Assembly: GCA_937927515.1 (NCBI GenBank)
Contig: CALBDO010000018.1
Location: 1-64,000, forward strand
From: Candidatus Kapaibacterium sp.
Lineage (GTDB): Bacteria > Bacteroidota > Ignavibacteria > Kapaibacteriales > UBA2268
Direction of reading: 5' to 3'
DNA: 64,000 nt
In this document: piece by piece, positions 19,201-27,967 of the stretch
Layout of the letters: the number at the start of each line of letters is the position of its first letter
How positions within the stretch are numbered: the first letter of the stretch is position 1
Program-made: the position numbers and the translations under genes
The notes under the pieces: generated by a model
Told to the model about the DNA's origin: nothing
The model's input: only the letters and a program-made list of their open reading frames with translations
Databases searched by the model: none

Positions 19201-19877
19201 GTTAGGTATTCCCTTTTGTAATTGTTATCCTCGGGAATATAAAGAACTTCAATAGAATACAAAAGTGGGGAGATTAAATTTACTGGTGGAGGATTTGTGT
19301 TGACAGTTGTACCTAACCATAAATATTTGAATTCTTGGGATGTTGTACCAATCCAATCCAAACGGGTGGGGAAGTAGGTTGAACCACCAAATTTTTCAAT
19401 TGCAGATACTATGTTAATTCTTTGGTTGGTGTAACTTCCTACGGGAACATACCCAAAACGAATCTCTTTTAGCAAATTTCTATCATTATCTACAAACTTT
19501 ACATAAGATGCAGGTCTTTCGTATCGAGGATGGGGCACTATTGAATTTGGCGTTGAATATGCCGTTTCATCATCTACAGTGATAAAAAACTTTGGAAGAC
19601 TTTCCGTAGGGGCAGTCGAGGTCCAACTTAGTAGTTGAAACCCTTCGCTATCGGGTTTGGATAAGTAACTCGGTACAAGAGGGTAGATGTCCTCGAGGAT
19701 TAGTATTTGAGATACATCTAACGAAATGGGTAGATTGTCTTTAGTGGCTTTGATTTTTAATGAAAGGTTCGGATAATTAGAATAGTTTAAACTTTCTCCA
19801 AATTGTATGTTTACTTTTGCGATAGAAAGATTTACAAACGAAAACCAGAAAAGGAAACTTAAAACAAATTTTTTCAT
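16287..19877 (-). CDS. Large secreted beta-propeller/Ig-like protein with T9SS domain
   Basis: 1196 aa from ATG 19877 (MKKFVLSFLFWF signal peptide); an upstream in-frame TTG at 19907 is less likely. Residues ~270-345 hold an Ig/fibronectin-like segment (YLLKWNGG..DASFLLEY). Residues ~350-640 show WD40-like beta-propeller blades (FSSDGKKIISASKDG, SHDERYIAYTT, SPNDNHIILGF). Residues ~650-900 are several choice-of-anchor/ASPM-type Ig domains, and the last ~80 form a T9SS sorting domain (IAIFDVVGN, LPNGFYRLVV). It is probably a surface adhesin or assembly scaffold. It sits 3 bp upstream of the double-OmpA protein; a complex between them is inference. Ligand unknown. Confidence 0.8.
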   Translation of the reverse strand: MKKFVLSFLFWFSFVNLSIAKVNIQFGESLNYSNYPNLSLKIKATKDNLPISLDVSQILILEDIYPLVPSYLSKPDSEGFQLLSWTSTAPTESLPKFFITVDDETAYSTPNSIVPHPRYERPASYVKFVDNDRNLLKEIRFGYVPVGSYTNQRINIVSAIEKFGGSTYFPTRLDWIGTTSQEFKYLWLGTTVNTNPPPVNLISPLLYSIEVLYIPEDNNYKREYLTVSYDGGRQSHIALVANKFTIPKRPTVRILQPSTNETLYPCQNYLLKWNGGKSDASFLLEYTTNKGKNWEEISRIVGSSFLWSVPNLESDSVYIKISQEFSPPSEVSISTKSRQPQKLAFSSDGKKIISASKDGYLTVIELSTRNEINTLRFANLSFPLEKAEVTSLSFFRNDSFAVVSYRWNDFYDTAKNDTLVVLDLISKKPHAGLYLNDDKKLKKFVLDHKRNTLIAFYENDNTLDIYALPELTLQQKISFQAPIQSISLRNNLIAVALLSNRIELFNLDDLTKSKTIEIKYQPIITNIAISHDERYIAYTTKKEFIKDVSENLSDAYVVDIQTGMIVRSLYNNWSDAIGIDFSPNDNHIILGFENNPSIIIWDIVNDVKLAEIFGSGYNITDFNVSPANFTLASAEPSRSLITLREFIYPETIVAGPFKIHKPKLQIKHITLPPNKIFYQSKYELPNNICNIGDVPLKIDYAYFVNGKNFSLENDIGKDSLEVGFCLSLRIIYNPKDTGTIYDTLVIVSCGEKYYVPISGKGLNRNFKFLSEILDFGSVCVNEEQDYEIELGYNDDTLDLPINIVRIQPNGTKHFTIIEGNQYQVLSSKQKLTVKIRFHPREIGRFNTYLEIFYLGQWDYVFRIPIRGEGFGTELSTSTNDLRFIQEIPTREITLKNLSAVDVTIDSIVFIPPNYILVNPSVPFSLQAKSGKILSFTMVETPPSDVQATFYASPCAAHTTVTMGNYSGTSTISLPQIETSPKGTVTIPIEFKNTENKPYNGKRFFEAEFLLNKRMFLPLSIESEFGNARITKQEILGDSRIIGIRVEGDFPQEGILAKITGNVGLGETDTTSIDFNTQSIFWGKNVSVKYLPGSLRLVDLCGNRRIIVEDGQIKNLNISPNPANETINASLETQFSGQLYIAIFDVVGNLHYSEHYYIEKGSWSKTINISSLPNGFYRLVVRIGEISSSIEFIVFKP

Positions 19878-19924
19878 AAGCTTAAAATAAATGAATAACT
19901 GTGACAAAATTGCTTGGTAAAAAG

Positions 19925-21487
19925 TTACATCGACAATTCAAATTTGACTTCAATACCCATAGCTTCTTCAAACAATAATTTGCGTCGTTCTGCACCCCAA
20001 AGTTCAACATCGGGTAGTTCATTGCCATTGCTTGGAATGAGTTTAATAATCAAAGTTCCATTTGTTAGAGTTGTGTCTATATCTTTTACCGCTTGGATTT
20101 GTCTTCTGTCGATACCCTCTGCAATTCTTAGAATTCCAGCAAGTTTCTTAACTATTTCTTTCTTATCGTCGGGGAGTTTTTGGAAATTTTCATGCTTTTT
20201 CTTTGGGTGACTTTTTCTATGGTAACGTGCGATATTTGCTATAATTTCGGCTTCGTCATTGGTAAATCCGGGCATGATGCAATGACTTATTATGTAGTAA
20301 CTATGCTTATGGTGCTGCTCGACAGAAATCAGGTATCCAACGTCGTGGAGGATTGCAGCAGCCTCGAGCCATTCTCTCTCTCTCCAGCTCAGTTTGTGTA
20401 TCTGTTGCGTTGCGTCGAAAATCTTTAATGCAATGTTTCGGATATGTGTGCTATGCTTCAGGTTTACTCCATATTGATTTGCAATTGAGTAAATAGTCGA
20501 TTCTCTTATTCTTCCAAGATGCTTTAATATCTCTATTTCCTTCCTTTTCTCTAAAGTGTCGTAAACAATTCCCTCTCTCAGTCCAAATGTTGAAATATGT
20601 AGTTTATCGACGTAAACATTTTCCAATACATATTCCAAGATTAATGCTCCACCAACTATGATATCAGCTCTGTTTGGGTCCATCCCAGGGATTTGTTTTC
20701 GTTCTTTAAGAGATTTTGTGTAAATTATCCTGTTTATTGTCTTTTGAATATCTTTCTTCTCTAATGTATAGCCATTTAATACATCTGGCACTGGTTTGCC
20801 ATTAGTTTGAAGTGTCATTATTGCAATATTAAGAATAGTGCCAGCGGTGCCAACAAGAGTTTCATATCCTATTTGGTTTATTTTGCTAAAAATAGGTGTC
20901 CAAACACCACGAATGTATCTACGGCATTGTTGAATGTTCTCTTCTTTGATATCATTTAGCAAATCGAAACGAATTGATAGCCTAATAGCCCCTAACTTTT
21001 CGCTATGTATGTATAATAAATTTCCTTCTTTTCCAATTATTGTTTCTGTACTGCCTCCACCGATATCAATAACAAGAGCCTTTTGATTTACTATCGGCAT
21101 AGAGTGAAGAGTGCCAAGGTAAATCAACCTGCCTTCTTCGATGCCAGAGACAACTTCAATGTCTATGCCTGTTTCTTTTTTAACAATCTCAATGAATTCG
21201 GAGGAGTTTAAAGCCTCGCGGACAGCGCTTGTTGCGACTGCTCTGATTTCTGCACCTTTGCTTTTGGCAATGTCGGCGAATCGTTTTAATGTTTGTACTC
21301 CACGGTCTATTGCTTCTTGCGAAAGATATTTGATATCGCCCCCGCTTGCGCCGAGCCTCACTACCTCTTTCTCTCGTAAAATCGTTTGCAACCTTCCTCG
21401 GGTGTCGACGCTGGCAATGATTAAATGAAATGAATTGGTGCCCACATCTATTGCAGCAATTAAAGGGGCTTTCTCAGTTTCGCTCAT
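19925..21487 (-). CDS. ppx: Ppx/GppA phosphatase with C-terminal HD domain
   Basis: 520 aa from ATG 21487, preceded by AGAAGGAAG; an alternative start at 21517 adds ten residues. The ASKHA-fold N-terminal half has AAIDVGTNSFHLIIA (phosphate 1 motif), VIDIGGGSTE (phosphate 2) and GVQTLKRF. The C-terminal ~200 residues contain an HD-type domain (AAAILHDVGYLI..HHKHSYYI). These enzymes hydrolyse polyphosphate and/or pppGpp to ppGpp, linking phosphate store to stringent response. The start overlaps the small membrane-protein gene by 14 bp in another frame, implying translational coupling. Confidence 0.92.
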   Translation of the reverse strand: MSETEKAPLIAAIDVGTNSFHLIIASVDTRGRLQTILREKEVVRLGASGGDIKYLSQEAIDRGVQTLKRFADIAKSKGAEIRAVATSAVREALNSSEFIEIVKKETGIDIEVVSGIEEGRLIYLGTLHSMPIVNQKALVIDIGGGSTETIIGKEGNLLYIHSEKLGAIRLSIRFDLLNDIKEENIQQCRRYIRGVWTPIFSKINQIGYETLVGTAGTILNIAIMTLQTNGKPVPDVLNGYTLEKKDIQKTINRIIYTKSLKERKQIPGMDPNRADIIVGGALILEYVLENVYVDKLHISTFGLREGIVYDTLEKRKEIEILKHLGRIRESTIYSIANQYGVNLKHSTHIRNIALKIFDATQQIHKLSWREREWLEAAAILHDVGYLISVEQHHKHSYYIISHCIMPGFTNDEAEIIANIARYHRKSHPKKKHENFQKLPDDKKEIVKKLAGILRIAEGIDRRQIQAVKDIDTTLTNGTLIIKLIPSNGNELPDVELWGAERRKLLFEEAMGIEVKFELSM

Positions 21488-21695
21488 TATCGTTTCTTCC
21501 TTCTTGTTTTGATTCACCCTTCAAAACTATTATCTCTTCATCTCGGTATATTACTTCTTGGTCGGATTTTATATTCTTCTTTTGTGGTTTAGATGATAGT
21601 ATCGATAAAGTCCTCAATATCTTTGTAAAAACCACATTTACAATTACTAAAATAAATAATACAATAAGCAGAATTAAAACTATATATCTTAACAT
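21474..21695 (-). CDS. Small single-span membrane protein
   Basis: 73 aa. One hydrophobic helix (~3-27, LRYIVLILLIVLFILVIV), then a charged cytoplasmic-type tail rich in Lys, Glu and Arg. It overlaps the upstream lipoyl/octanoyl transferase by 7 bp and the downstream ppx by 14 bp, each in a different frame. This supports a real, translated gene. The layout recalls small DUF4834-like proteins of Bacteroidota (helix plus charged tail), but I cannot assign the family. Function unknown; the position suggests co-production with Ppx. Confidence 0.65.
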   Translation of the reverse strand: MLRYIVLILLIVLFILVIVNVVFTKILRTLSILSSKPQKKNIKSDQEVIYRDEEIIVLKGESKQEGRNDNERN

Positions 21696-22438
21696 AATAG
21701 TAGATTTTTAAAAACTTCGATAGCTTGGTTGTAGCTGATTTTTCGACCAACAATCTCTTCCATAGAAATGCTATGGTTTTTTAAAAAATTACGCAATAAT
21801 TCTCTTGCATTTTCATCCTTTAAATTAGCTACCTCCGAAATTAGTTCATATCCAGTTCCTAAAAGGACCGAGCCGTGTTGGAGTACAGTTTTTCCAATAA
21901 CTCTTTGTGCACTACCAACAATTTTTTTCCCTTTCCATTCAATTTCATAACGAGCCGAACTGGCAAAGCATGAAATTGAAACAGCTTCTCTTTTGTAAAA
22001 ATCGTTGAAATTAGGTTGTGATTTCTCAAACTCCAAATCATTTGCTCCGAGCTTTCTCAATCCTTGGACCAAAAAGAAATGTATCTCTCGGTAGATATCT
22101 TTCGCAGAGACGACTTGGGAAATCGGCCCGACAAAGCAATATGTTAGCTCGTTTGCGTGTAGTACTGCTCTTCCACCAGTTGGCCTTTTCACTAAATCGA
22201 ACCCATACTTTTTTAAACTCTCTGGGTCGAAATCCGTTTCCTTTTGATTTGCACCAAGCGATATTGCCCAAGGCTTCCAAGCATAGAACCTGAGCATAGG
22301 CAGAGTCTTCCCTTCTTCGTGTAAAATTGCTCTTTGATAATCGAATTGCATATTATATGCACCAGTTTGTGCTCCGTCGAAAATTACCTCTATATCATAA
22401 TTCATTAACTCGCTAATCTTTTTGCCCGATATTATCAT
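21689..22438 (-). CDS. Lipoate-protein ligase / octanoyltransferase (LipM/LplA family)
   Basis: 249 aa, one biotin/lipoate A/B ligase domain. RPTGGRAVLH (85-94) is the lipoyl-AMP or acyl-binding loop. Cys157 in SISCFASSARYEI matches the position of the catalytic Cys in LipM-type octanoyltransferases, and GKKIVGSAQ (~169-177) holds the conserved Lys region. It transfers octanoyl or lipoyl groups to E2/GcvH domains in the cytoplasm. The Cys favours LipM over ATP-dependent LplA, but both remain possible. First gene of the minus-strand trio with the small membrane protein and ppx. Confidence 0.85.
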   Translation of the reverse strand: MIISGKKISELMNYDIEVIFDGAQTGAYNMQFDYQRAILHEEGKTLPMLRFYAWKPWAISLGANQKETDFDPESLKKYGFDLVKRPTGGRAVLHANELTYCFVGPISQVVSAKDIYREIHFFLVQGLRKLGANDLEFEKSQPNFNDFYKREAVSISCFASSARYEIEWKGKKIVGSAQRVIGKTVLQHGSVLLGTGYELISEVANLKDENARELLRNFLKNHSISMEEIVGRKISYNQAIEVFKNLLLC

Positions 22439-22598
22439 AAACGTAACTTAAAAAAGTATTTGACGAAGCTTTGAATTAAATAATTTTTTAAACTTATCTG
22501 GTACTTCGAAAATATTAAATATTGGATTTGATGTAGTATTTTGCTTTTTAGTTCGTCTAAAAATTATTCTGTTTCATATTTGTTGAAGGTTTGGGGCA

Positions 22599-23507
22599 GT
22601 GAAGATTTTATTATTTATCTTCTTTTTAAATACACTTTTTTGCTTTTCTTACCAAGCACCGATTGATACAGTTTTTTGGTTCTATCCAGGAAGAGGACAA
22701 AATTTTGGCCAAGATAGTACCTACTTCCCGATGAATATTTTTAACTTACCTGATACAAATGCAAGTGAAAACATACCCTCTGCCAATCCTAAAAATATAT
22801 GTTCAATTGGTTTGGGAGGGGAGATTTGTGTTGGCTTTAAGAATTACTATGTTTACGATGGCGAAGGAGAGGACTTTACCATTTTCGAAAATGCTTTTAT
22901 TAACCCGATTACCAAGAAAGTTTTTGCCGAGCCAGCAGTAGTTTCGGTTAGTGAGGATGGTGTAAACTTTTATGAATTTCCTTGGGATTATTACACTCTC
23001 CAAGGGTGTGCTGGAACTAAACCAACAAATGGAAAAGCCAACCCATTCGACCCGAAAGTAAGTGGAGGCAATAGCTTCGACCTTGCTGTTTTAGGCTTGA
23101 AAAAAATTCGCTACATAAAAATCAAGGATATTTGTGATACGATTTTGAAAAGTCCGAATCATCCATATTACGACCCAGTTATATCCGGCTTCGACCTCGA
23201 TTGTGTTGTAGGGTTGAATTTAACTTCTCTCACAGACTTTGCTGAGCTTCCCCTCGAAAATCACTATTTGGTTAAAAGTTATAAAACATTTTTAAACATT
23301 CACAGCGAAAAAGAGTTCCTTCTGCAAATCTATGATGCTTGTGGTAAACTTCTGCTTTCCGTTGAAACAAAATCAGACAACTACGAAATAGATTTGAGCA
23401 AGTTCCATGGGAACATTTTCTTTGGTTTAATCATGTGGCGTAATACAAATGCAAAATTTACTCACTTTAAAATTTTGAAACTTAATGATGAATTGTTCAT
23501 TAATTAA
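22599..23507 (+). CDS. Secreted cell-surface protein of a TonB receptor locus
   Basis: 302 aa beginning with GTG at 22599. Signal peptide with cleavage near residue 18. The body (~20-215) has IGLGGEICVGF, GEGEDFTIFENAF, PAVVSVSEDGVNFYEF and SGGNSFDLAVLGL. This resembles a carbohydrate-binding/discoidin-like surface domain seen in Bacteroidota proteins near outer-membrane receptors. The last ~80 residues look like a weak T9SS-type beta domain without the consensus. It overlaps the next gene by 23 bp. Cargo unknown. Confidence 0.65.
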   Translation: MKILLFIFFLNTLFCFSYQAPIDTVFWFYPGRGQNFGQDSTYFPMNIFNLPDTNASENIPSANPKNICSIGLGGEICVGFKNYYVYDGEGEDFTIFENAFINPITKKVFAEPAVVSVSEDGVNFYEFPWDYYTLQGCAGTKPTNGKANPFDPKVSGGNSFDLAVLGLKKIRYIKIKDICDTILKSPNHPYYDPVISGFDLDCVVGLNLTSLTDFAELPLENHYLVKSYKTFLNIHSEKEFLLQIYDACGKLLLSVETKSDNYEIDLSKFHGNIFFGLIMWRNTNAKFTHFKILKLNDELFIN

Positions 23508-24708
23508 ATTAATCGTCGTACTTTTCTCTTTTATCCTATTTTCTTGCTCAGAGGAAAAGAACTCTTTGCCGTATAATTTATTTGGAAATATCGGCAGAAC
23601 ATCTTCTTACGAGGAATTAGGTAGCTTTTGGACTGGTATTGCCTCCCTCGAGAAAGCCTCTTGTAGCGACACGAGTGGATTTATCTCATTTCCCCTTGCT
23701 CTCTCGGATAATAAATTTGTTACCTCTTCTGCAAATGGAGTTGTTGTTTGTTTCAAACATTCAAACTTGCTTTGGGAATATCACCTTGATGCAAACGAGT
23801 ATTTAGTCTCGAGTATCTGTGCTTCCCCAAATGAAGAACTTGTCTTTATAACAAATCAGAAAAGAATTTACTCTTTGGATAACAATGGTAAACTCCGTTG
23901 GAGGATTATCTTAAATGATTCTTCCGCTTTTTTCACACACTTGTTAGCAACTAAAACAGGTGTTTATTTTATATCGCAAAATGATATTTTGTATAAGTTA
24001 AGCTACTCTGGTAAGGTTCTATGGCAACTGCAGTTTCCATTATCTTCTACGAATTATTTTGCAGCTGGAAATGAAGATAGGTTAATAATCAACCTCACAA
24101 ATGATAAGTTGGGCGAAACCGACACGGTTATTTTAGTTGATGGAAATGGTTCAATAATCTGGAAGCGTTATTTCGATGGACTGCGTCTTGTACGCTCTCC
24201 GATAGTCTGGAAAGACAAAATTTTTGTGTATGGTTACTACGAAGACAAAGGGCAATTGATAGGCAAACTTATTTCTATGGATTTTAATGGAAAAAAACTA
24301 TGGTCGAAGGAATTTGGGATAATCCCGCGTTTTTTGTCAATCACGAATGATGGAGATTTGTTTTTGATACTATATAACTCTGGATTGGGCGAGAATGTTT
24401 CAACGATTTACAAACTTGATGTGTCTGGCAATTTAATTGCTCAGCAACACATTAGTACAACCTTTTACTCTCCTCTTTTCATTAGTAAAGAGATTCTTGG
24501 TGCAGTTGGTTACACACGTGGTAATCCCGTTATCGTTTTCTTTGGTTTTGACCTAAGTTTATGGAAAACAATAGACTTAAGCAAATATCCTTCAATATTG
24601 AATATTCCAGCATTTTTAGAGGATTGTACTATGTATTTTGTCGCAGGCAGTGGTAACTTCTTCGTCAGAATCGACGAAAACCCTATTATCAAACTGCTCC
24701 CCTGGTAA
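23485..24708 (+). CDS. PQQ-like beta-propeller lipoprotein
   Basis: 407 aa. Signal peptide ends in a lipobox (LFSC, Cys21), so it is probably membrane-anchored by lipid. The body is a series of WD/PQQ-type blades with alternating SLDNNGKLRWRI, YKLSYSGKVLWQL, LVDGNGSIIWKR and SMDFNGKKLWSKE segments, typical of PQQ-like (BamB-type) propellers. No catalytic or cofactor residues can be assigned. Such propellers often work as scaffolds with outer-membrane proteins. Between a secreted surface protein and a TonB receptor in one operon, it probably serves the same uptake or surface complex. Confidence 0.75.
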   Translation: MMNCSLIKLIVVLFSFILFSCSEEKNSLPYNLFGNIGRTSSYEELGSFWTGIASLEKASCSDTSGFISFPLALSDNKFVTSSANGVVVCFKHSNLLWEYHLDANEYLVSSICASPNEELVFITNQKRIYSLDNNGKLRWRIILNDSSAFFTHLLATKTGVYFISQNDILYKLSYSGKVLWQLQFPLSSTNYFAAGNEDRLIINLTNDKLGETDTVILVDGNGSIIWKRYFDGLRLVRSPIVWKDKIFVYGYYEDKGQLIGKLISMDFNGKKLWSKEFGIIPRFLSITNDGDLFLILYNSGLGENVSTIYKLDVSGNLIAQQHISTTFYSPLFISKEILGAVGYTRGNPVIVFFGFDLSLWKTIDLSKYPSILNIPAFLEDCTMYFVAGSGNFFVRIDENPIIKLLPW

Positions 24709-24730
24709 TCGTTCTCTGCACGCTTAGAAA

Positions 24731-27079
24731 ATGAAACTTTTTGCTCTTTTTTTCGTTTTTACCATTTCGAATTTTTTTGCACAAAGGTATATGTTTCGGG
24801 GTTTCATTTTCTTGTTGGCATTTTGGGTCTGGAGCGTTGTTCAGGTATTTTCAAATGAATTAAATGCAATAGGAGATAATGCCTCGATTAGTGGTTTTGT
24901 TTACGATGCAACTACAAAAGAAATCCTTGTGGGAGCCACTGTTTTTATCGAAAATACAAAGATAGGGGCATTAACCAACAAAAATGGCTTCTTTTCCTTA
25001 AGCAATGTGCCACCTGGAAAATATAAACTGGTAATTTCTTTTGTAGGATACGAAAAATTAGTTGATACGATACAATTAACAAAAAATGAGAAAAGAAGAA
25101 AGAATTTTTACCTAAATCCAAAAGATTTAACAACCGAAGAGATTAGTATTGTTGCCGAAAAAGAGATAGAACGTAGGGAAATTACAGTTAGTAAAGTCTC
25201 TGTTCCTGTTCAGCAAATATCGAAACTTAGAATCGGGGGTGAATCGGATTTGTTTCGGTCTTTGCAGTATCTTCCGGGTATTTTAACTTCCTCGCAAATC
25301 TCCTCGGGGCTATTTGTTCGGGGTGGCTCCCCAGACCAAAATCTTGTCCTATTGGATAATATGATTGTTTACAATCCTTCCCATCTGTTTGGTTTTATTT
25401 CAACATTCAATACCGAGGCAATTAAAGACGTGGAGTTAATAAAAGGTGGTTTTCCCGCCGAGTATGGAGGAAGAATTTCCTCTGTACTCAATGTTACTCA
25501 AAAAGAAGGGAATCGCCAAAAAATCACTGGTGGTGCTGGGATTGGGGTAATATCTTCGAAGGCAATGCTCGAAGGACCTCTGCTTAATGGTTCCTGGTTC
25601 GTTGCTGCAAGAAGGACTTACGTCGATTTGATAAAAGGATTAATTCCAACAGACCCCAACGTACCTTTGCCAGATTTTTGGTTTTACGATGTTAATGCCA
25701 AATTGACCCAAGAATTTAGCAAGAATAGCAAGTTCAACTTCGGTGGATTTCAAAGTCAGGATTTATTTGGATACAATGGTTTTGGCATAGATTTTAGTGT
25801 ACAAATAAAAAACCAAGCTGGCTACGCAAAATTTATTCACATTTTCAATGATAATGTTTTCACTTCTACTTCAGTTAGCTTAAATTTTTACAAAAACTCT
25901 TTTGTAGGGAAAACCGGTGATTATGTATACAAAATTGAAAACTCCATAAAAGATTTGAACTTCAAGACAAACATCGATTGGTTTGTGAACGAAAATTTAA
26001 CTCTTAAATTTGGGTATGAACTTTCCAAATTTAAATTCTCTTATATACAAAATTTTGCTGGGACCGAGACAGACACATCCCAAAATTCCGGAGTAACACC
26101 CGCCGGTATTTTGGACATTACAGTTTCCGACTGGAACCACAGTCCATTCGTGCAAGCAAATTATAATCTTTCCGACCTCGTTGGTGTTCAGGTTGGTGGT
26201 CGGTTGAACTACTGGACATTAAGTAAGAGTTTGACATTCGACCCAAGAATTACATTGAAATATAACTTTGCAAGCAATTTCATTGCAAAATTTGCTTGGG
26301 GACTTTATCACCAAAATATTAGACTTGCTACTCAACCAGACTTTTCTTTTTTCGATACTTGGCTACCGACCGATACAACCGTGCCACCAATTAACTCTCA
26401 ACATTTGATTCTCTCTCTGGAAACAGAACCAATTAATGGCATAGAACTGCTTTTCGATGTTTACTATAAAACATTGAAAAATATTACCGAATTGAACTTA
26501 AATGTTATTACAGCGAGCAACTCGCGAGATGTTTTCTTTGTCGGCAATGGACGCTCTTATGGAGCAGAAATATTCTTGCAAAAAAAGTACGGAAAATTCG
26601 CTGGGTGGGTCGGTTATGCTCTGGGCTTTATTTTTGCAAAGTTCGATTCCCTCAATTATGGCAAAGAGTTTCGTCCCAAATACGATAGACGCCACGATTT
26701 TAAAATTGTCCTTCAATATTTGCTAAGTAAAAAATGGGAGTTTTCCGCTACCTTTACCTTTCAATCGGGTCAATCCTACACGGGTGTTACTTCCTATTTA
26801 ATTTCTCGTTTACCAGAGCAGACAGAGGGTCTTGGAAAAGTTATTACATCTCAGAGGTATGGTCTTAGGCTTCCGCCTTCACACCAACTAAATATCAGTG
26901 CTACTTATAACTTCCATACCTTCGGGCTTCCATCGAAAATAATTCTTGATGTCTATAATGTATACAATCGCCGTGACATTTGGTTCAGATATTACAACAC
27001 TAATGAAGAAATTCCGAAACTCGAAGACGTAAAATTATTGCCAATAATTCCAAGCATTTCATATGAAATTAAATTTTAA
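24731..27079 (+). CDS. TonB-dependent receptor with carboxypeptidase-regulatory domain
   Basis: 782 aa from 24731. After the signal sequence(s), residues ~55-125 are a CarboxypepD_reg-like domain (ISGFVYDATTKEILVGATV ... in pieces). Then comes a plug domain (~165-255, LFVRGGSPDQNLVLLDN, ELIKGGFPAEYGGRISSVLNV) and a barrel (~270-782). This SusC-related receptor type imports a ligand across the outer membrane using TonB energy. Two signal-like hydrophobic segments lie in tandem at the N-terminus; an ATG at 24791 would give a single normal signal peptide. Not paired with SusD. The following gene overlaps or directly abuts it. Confidence 0.9.
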   Translation: MKLFALFFVFTISNFFAQRYMFRGFIFLLAFWVWSVVQVFSNELNAIGDNASISGFVYDATTKEILVGATVFIENTKIGALTNKNGFFSLSNVPPGKYKLVISFVGYEKLVDTIQLTKNEKRRKNFYLNPKDLTTEEISIVAEKEIERREITVSKVSVPVQQISKLRIGGESDLFRSLQYLPGILTSSQISSGLFVRGGSPDQNLVLLDNMIVYNPSHLFGFISTFNTEAIKDVELIKGGFPAEYGGRISSVLNVTQKEGNRQKITGGAGIGVISSKAMLEGPLLNGSWFVAARRTYVDLIKGLIPTDPNVPLPDFWFYDVNAKLTQEFSKNSKFNFGGFQSQDLFGYNGFGIDFSVQIKNQAGYAKFIHIFNDNVFTSTSVSLNFYKNSFVGKTGDYVYKIENSIKDLNFKTNIDWFVNENLTLKFGYELSKFKFSYIQNFAGTETDTSQNSGVTPAGILDITVSDWNHSPFVQANYNLSDLVGVQVGGRLNYWTLSKSLTFDPRITLKYNFASNFIAKFAWGLYHQNIRLATQPDFSFFDTWLPTDTTVPPINSQHLILSLETEPINGIELLFDVYYKTLKNITELNLNVITASNSRDVFFVGNGRSYGAEIFLQKKYGKFAGWVGYALGFIFAKFDSLNYGKEFRPKYDRRHDFKIVLQYLLSKKWEFSATFTFQSGQSYTGVTSYLISRLPEQTEGLGKVITSQRYGLRLPPSHQLNISATYNFHTFGLPSKIILDVYNVYNRRDIWFRYYNTNEEIPKLEDVKLLPIIPSISYEIKF

Positions 27080-27086
27080 TTTAGCT

Positions 27087-27959
27087 ATGAAAAAAGCATT
27101 GAGTTTATTCTCTCTTTTGTTAGTTCTAATTAGTTGCCAAGATGAACCTCTTTCAGATTACGTCTCACAATACTACGTGGAGGCTTTTTTAATCGTTGAT
27201 GAGCCTATCGATAAAATAAAACTTTTCAAAACCCAACCTATACAAGAGAAATTTGATTACTCCAAAGCATTTGTTAAAAATGCAGATGTTAGAATTATCG
27301 TAGATGGAGAGGAGTATAAATTGGCTCTAAAAGATACTGGCAAAGCCGATGATTGGGCATACTTCTTCCCAGATACAAGTATAAAAGTATTACCTAATCG
27401 AACTTATAATTTGAAGATAATTACCTCTGATGGTATACAAATTTCGGGGACTACAACCACACCAAGTCGTTTCTACTGGCAAGTCCCACCACCAGATACA
27501 ATATACTTTCCAAAGGACACCTTAAATTTCACAGACAAAGACCCTATTCCAATTCGTTGGACATCTGTTAAAGAGGTTCTTTATTATGTTGTTTCTTTGA
27601 AATGTTTAGATACACTCGAGTATGGTAAATATCTTTTCCCAGCCAACGAAGAAAAAAATAGGAGGGTTTATACTCCTTTTGATGAAAATCAAAGAAGGAG
27701 AAGGTATTATTATGATTTAACAAGTTGGGATGCTATTCCAAATACTGAGTATCCTTTGTATTGGTTATTGTTCAAATGGTTTGGGAAGCATAAAATTATA
27801 ATCTATTCACCAGATTTCAACTTTCTTCGATGGCTTTTGCAACAATTTCGTGGAAGCCAAATCAATCCACTTCTAAGTAGCGTCGAGGGTGGAATTGGTG
27901 TATTTGGTTCTGCAAGTAAGATTGAAAAGGAGATATTTCTCGTTAAAAATCAGCCTTGA
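27087..27959 (+). CDS. DUF4249-like lipoprotein
   Basis: 290 aa from ATG 27087 (an upstream ATG at 27063 overlaps the receptor). Signal peptide with lipobox LISC, Cys17. It has beta-rich segments FIVDE-like early on, and ADVRIIVDGEEYKLAL, LPNRTYNLKIITSDGIQISGTTTTP and PIPIRWTSVKE, matching the arrangement of DUF4249 proteins. In Bacteroidota these are usually encoded directly after TonB receptors, as here. Probably the lipoprotein partner of the receptor. The end lies 8 bp from convergent prfA. Confidence 0.7.
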   Translation: MKKALSLFSLLLVLISCQDEPLSDYVSQYYVEAFLIVDEPIDKIKLFKTQPIQEKFDYSKAFVKNADVRIIVDGEEYKLALKDTGKADDWAYFFPDTSIKVLPNRTYNLKIITSDGIQISGTTTTPSRFYWQVPPPDTIYFPKDTLNFTDKDPIPIRWTSVKEVLYYVVSLKCLDTLEYGKYLFPANEEKNRRVYTPFDENQRRRRYYYDLTSWDAIPNTEYPLYWLLFKWFGKHKIIIYSPDFNFLRWLLQQFRGSQINPLLSSVEGGIGVFGSASKIEKEIFLVKNQP

Positions 27960-27967
27960 ATAAAATT

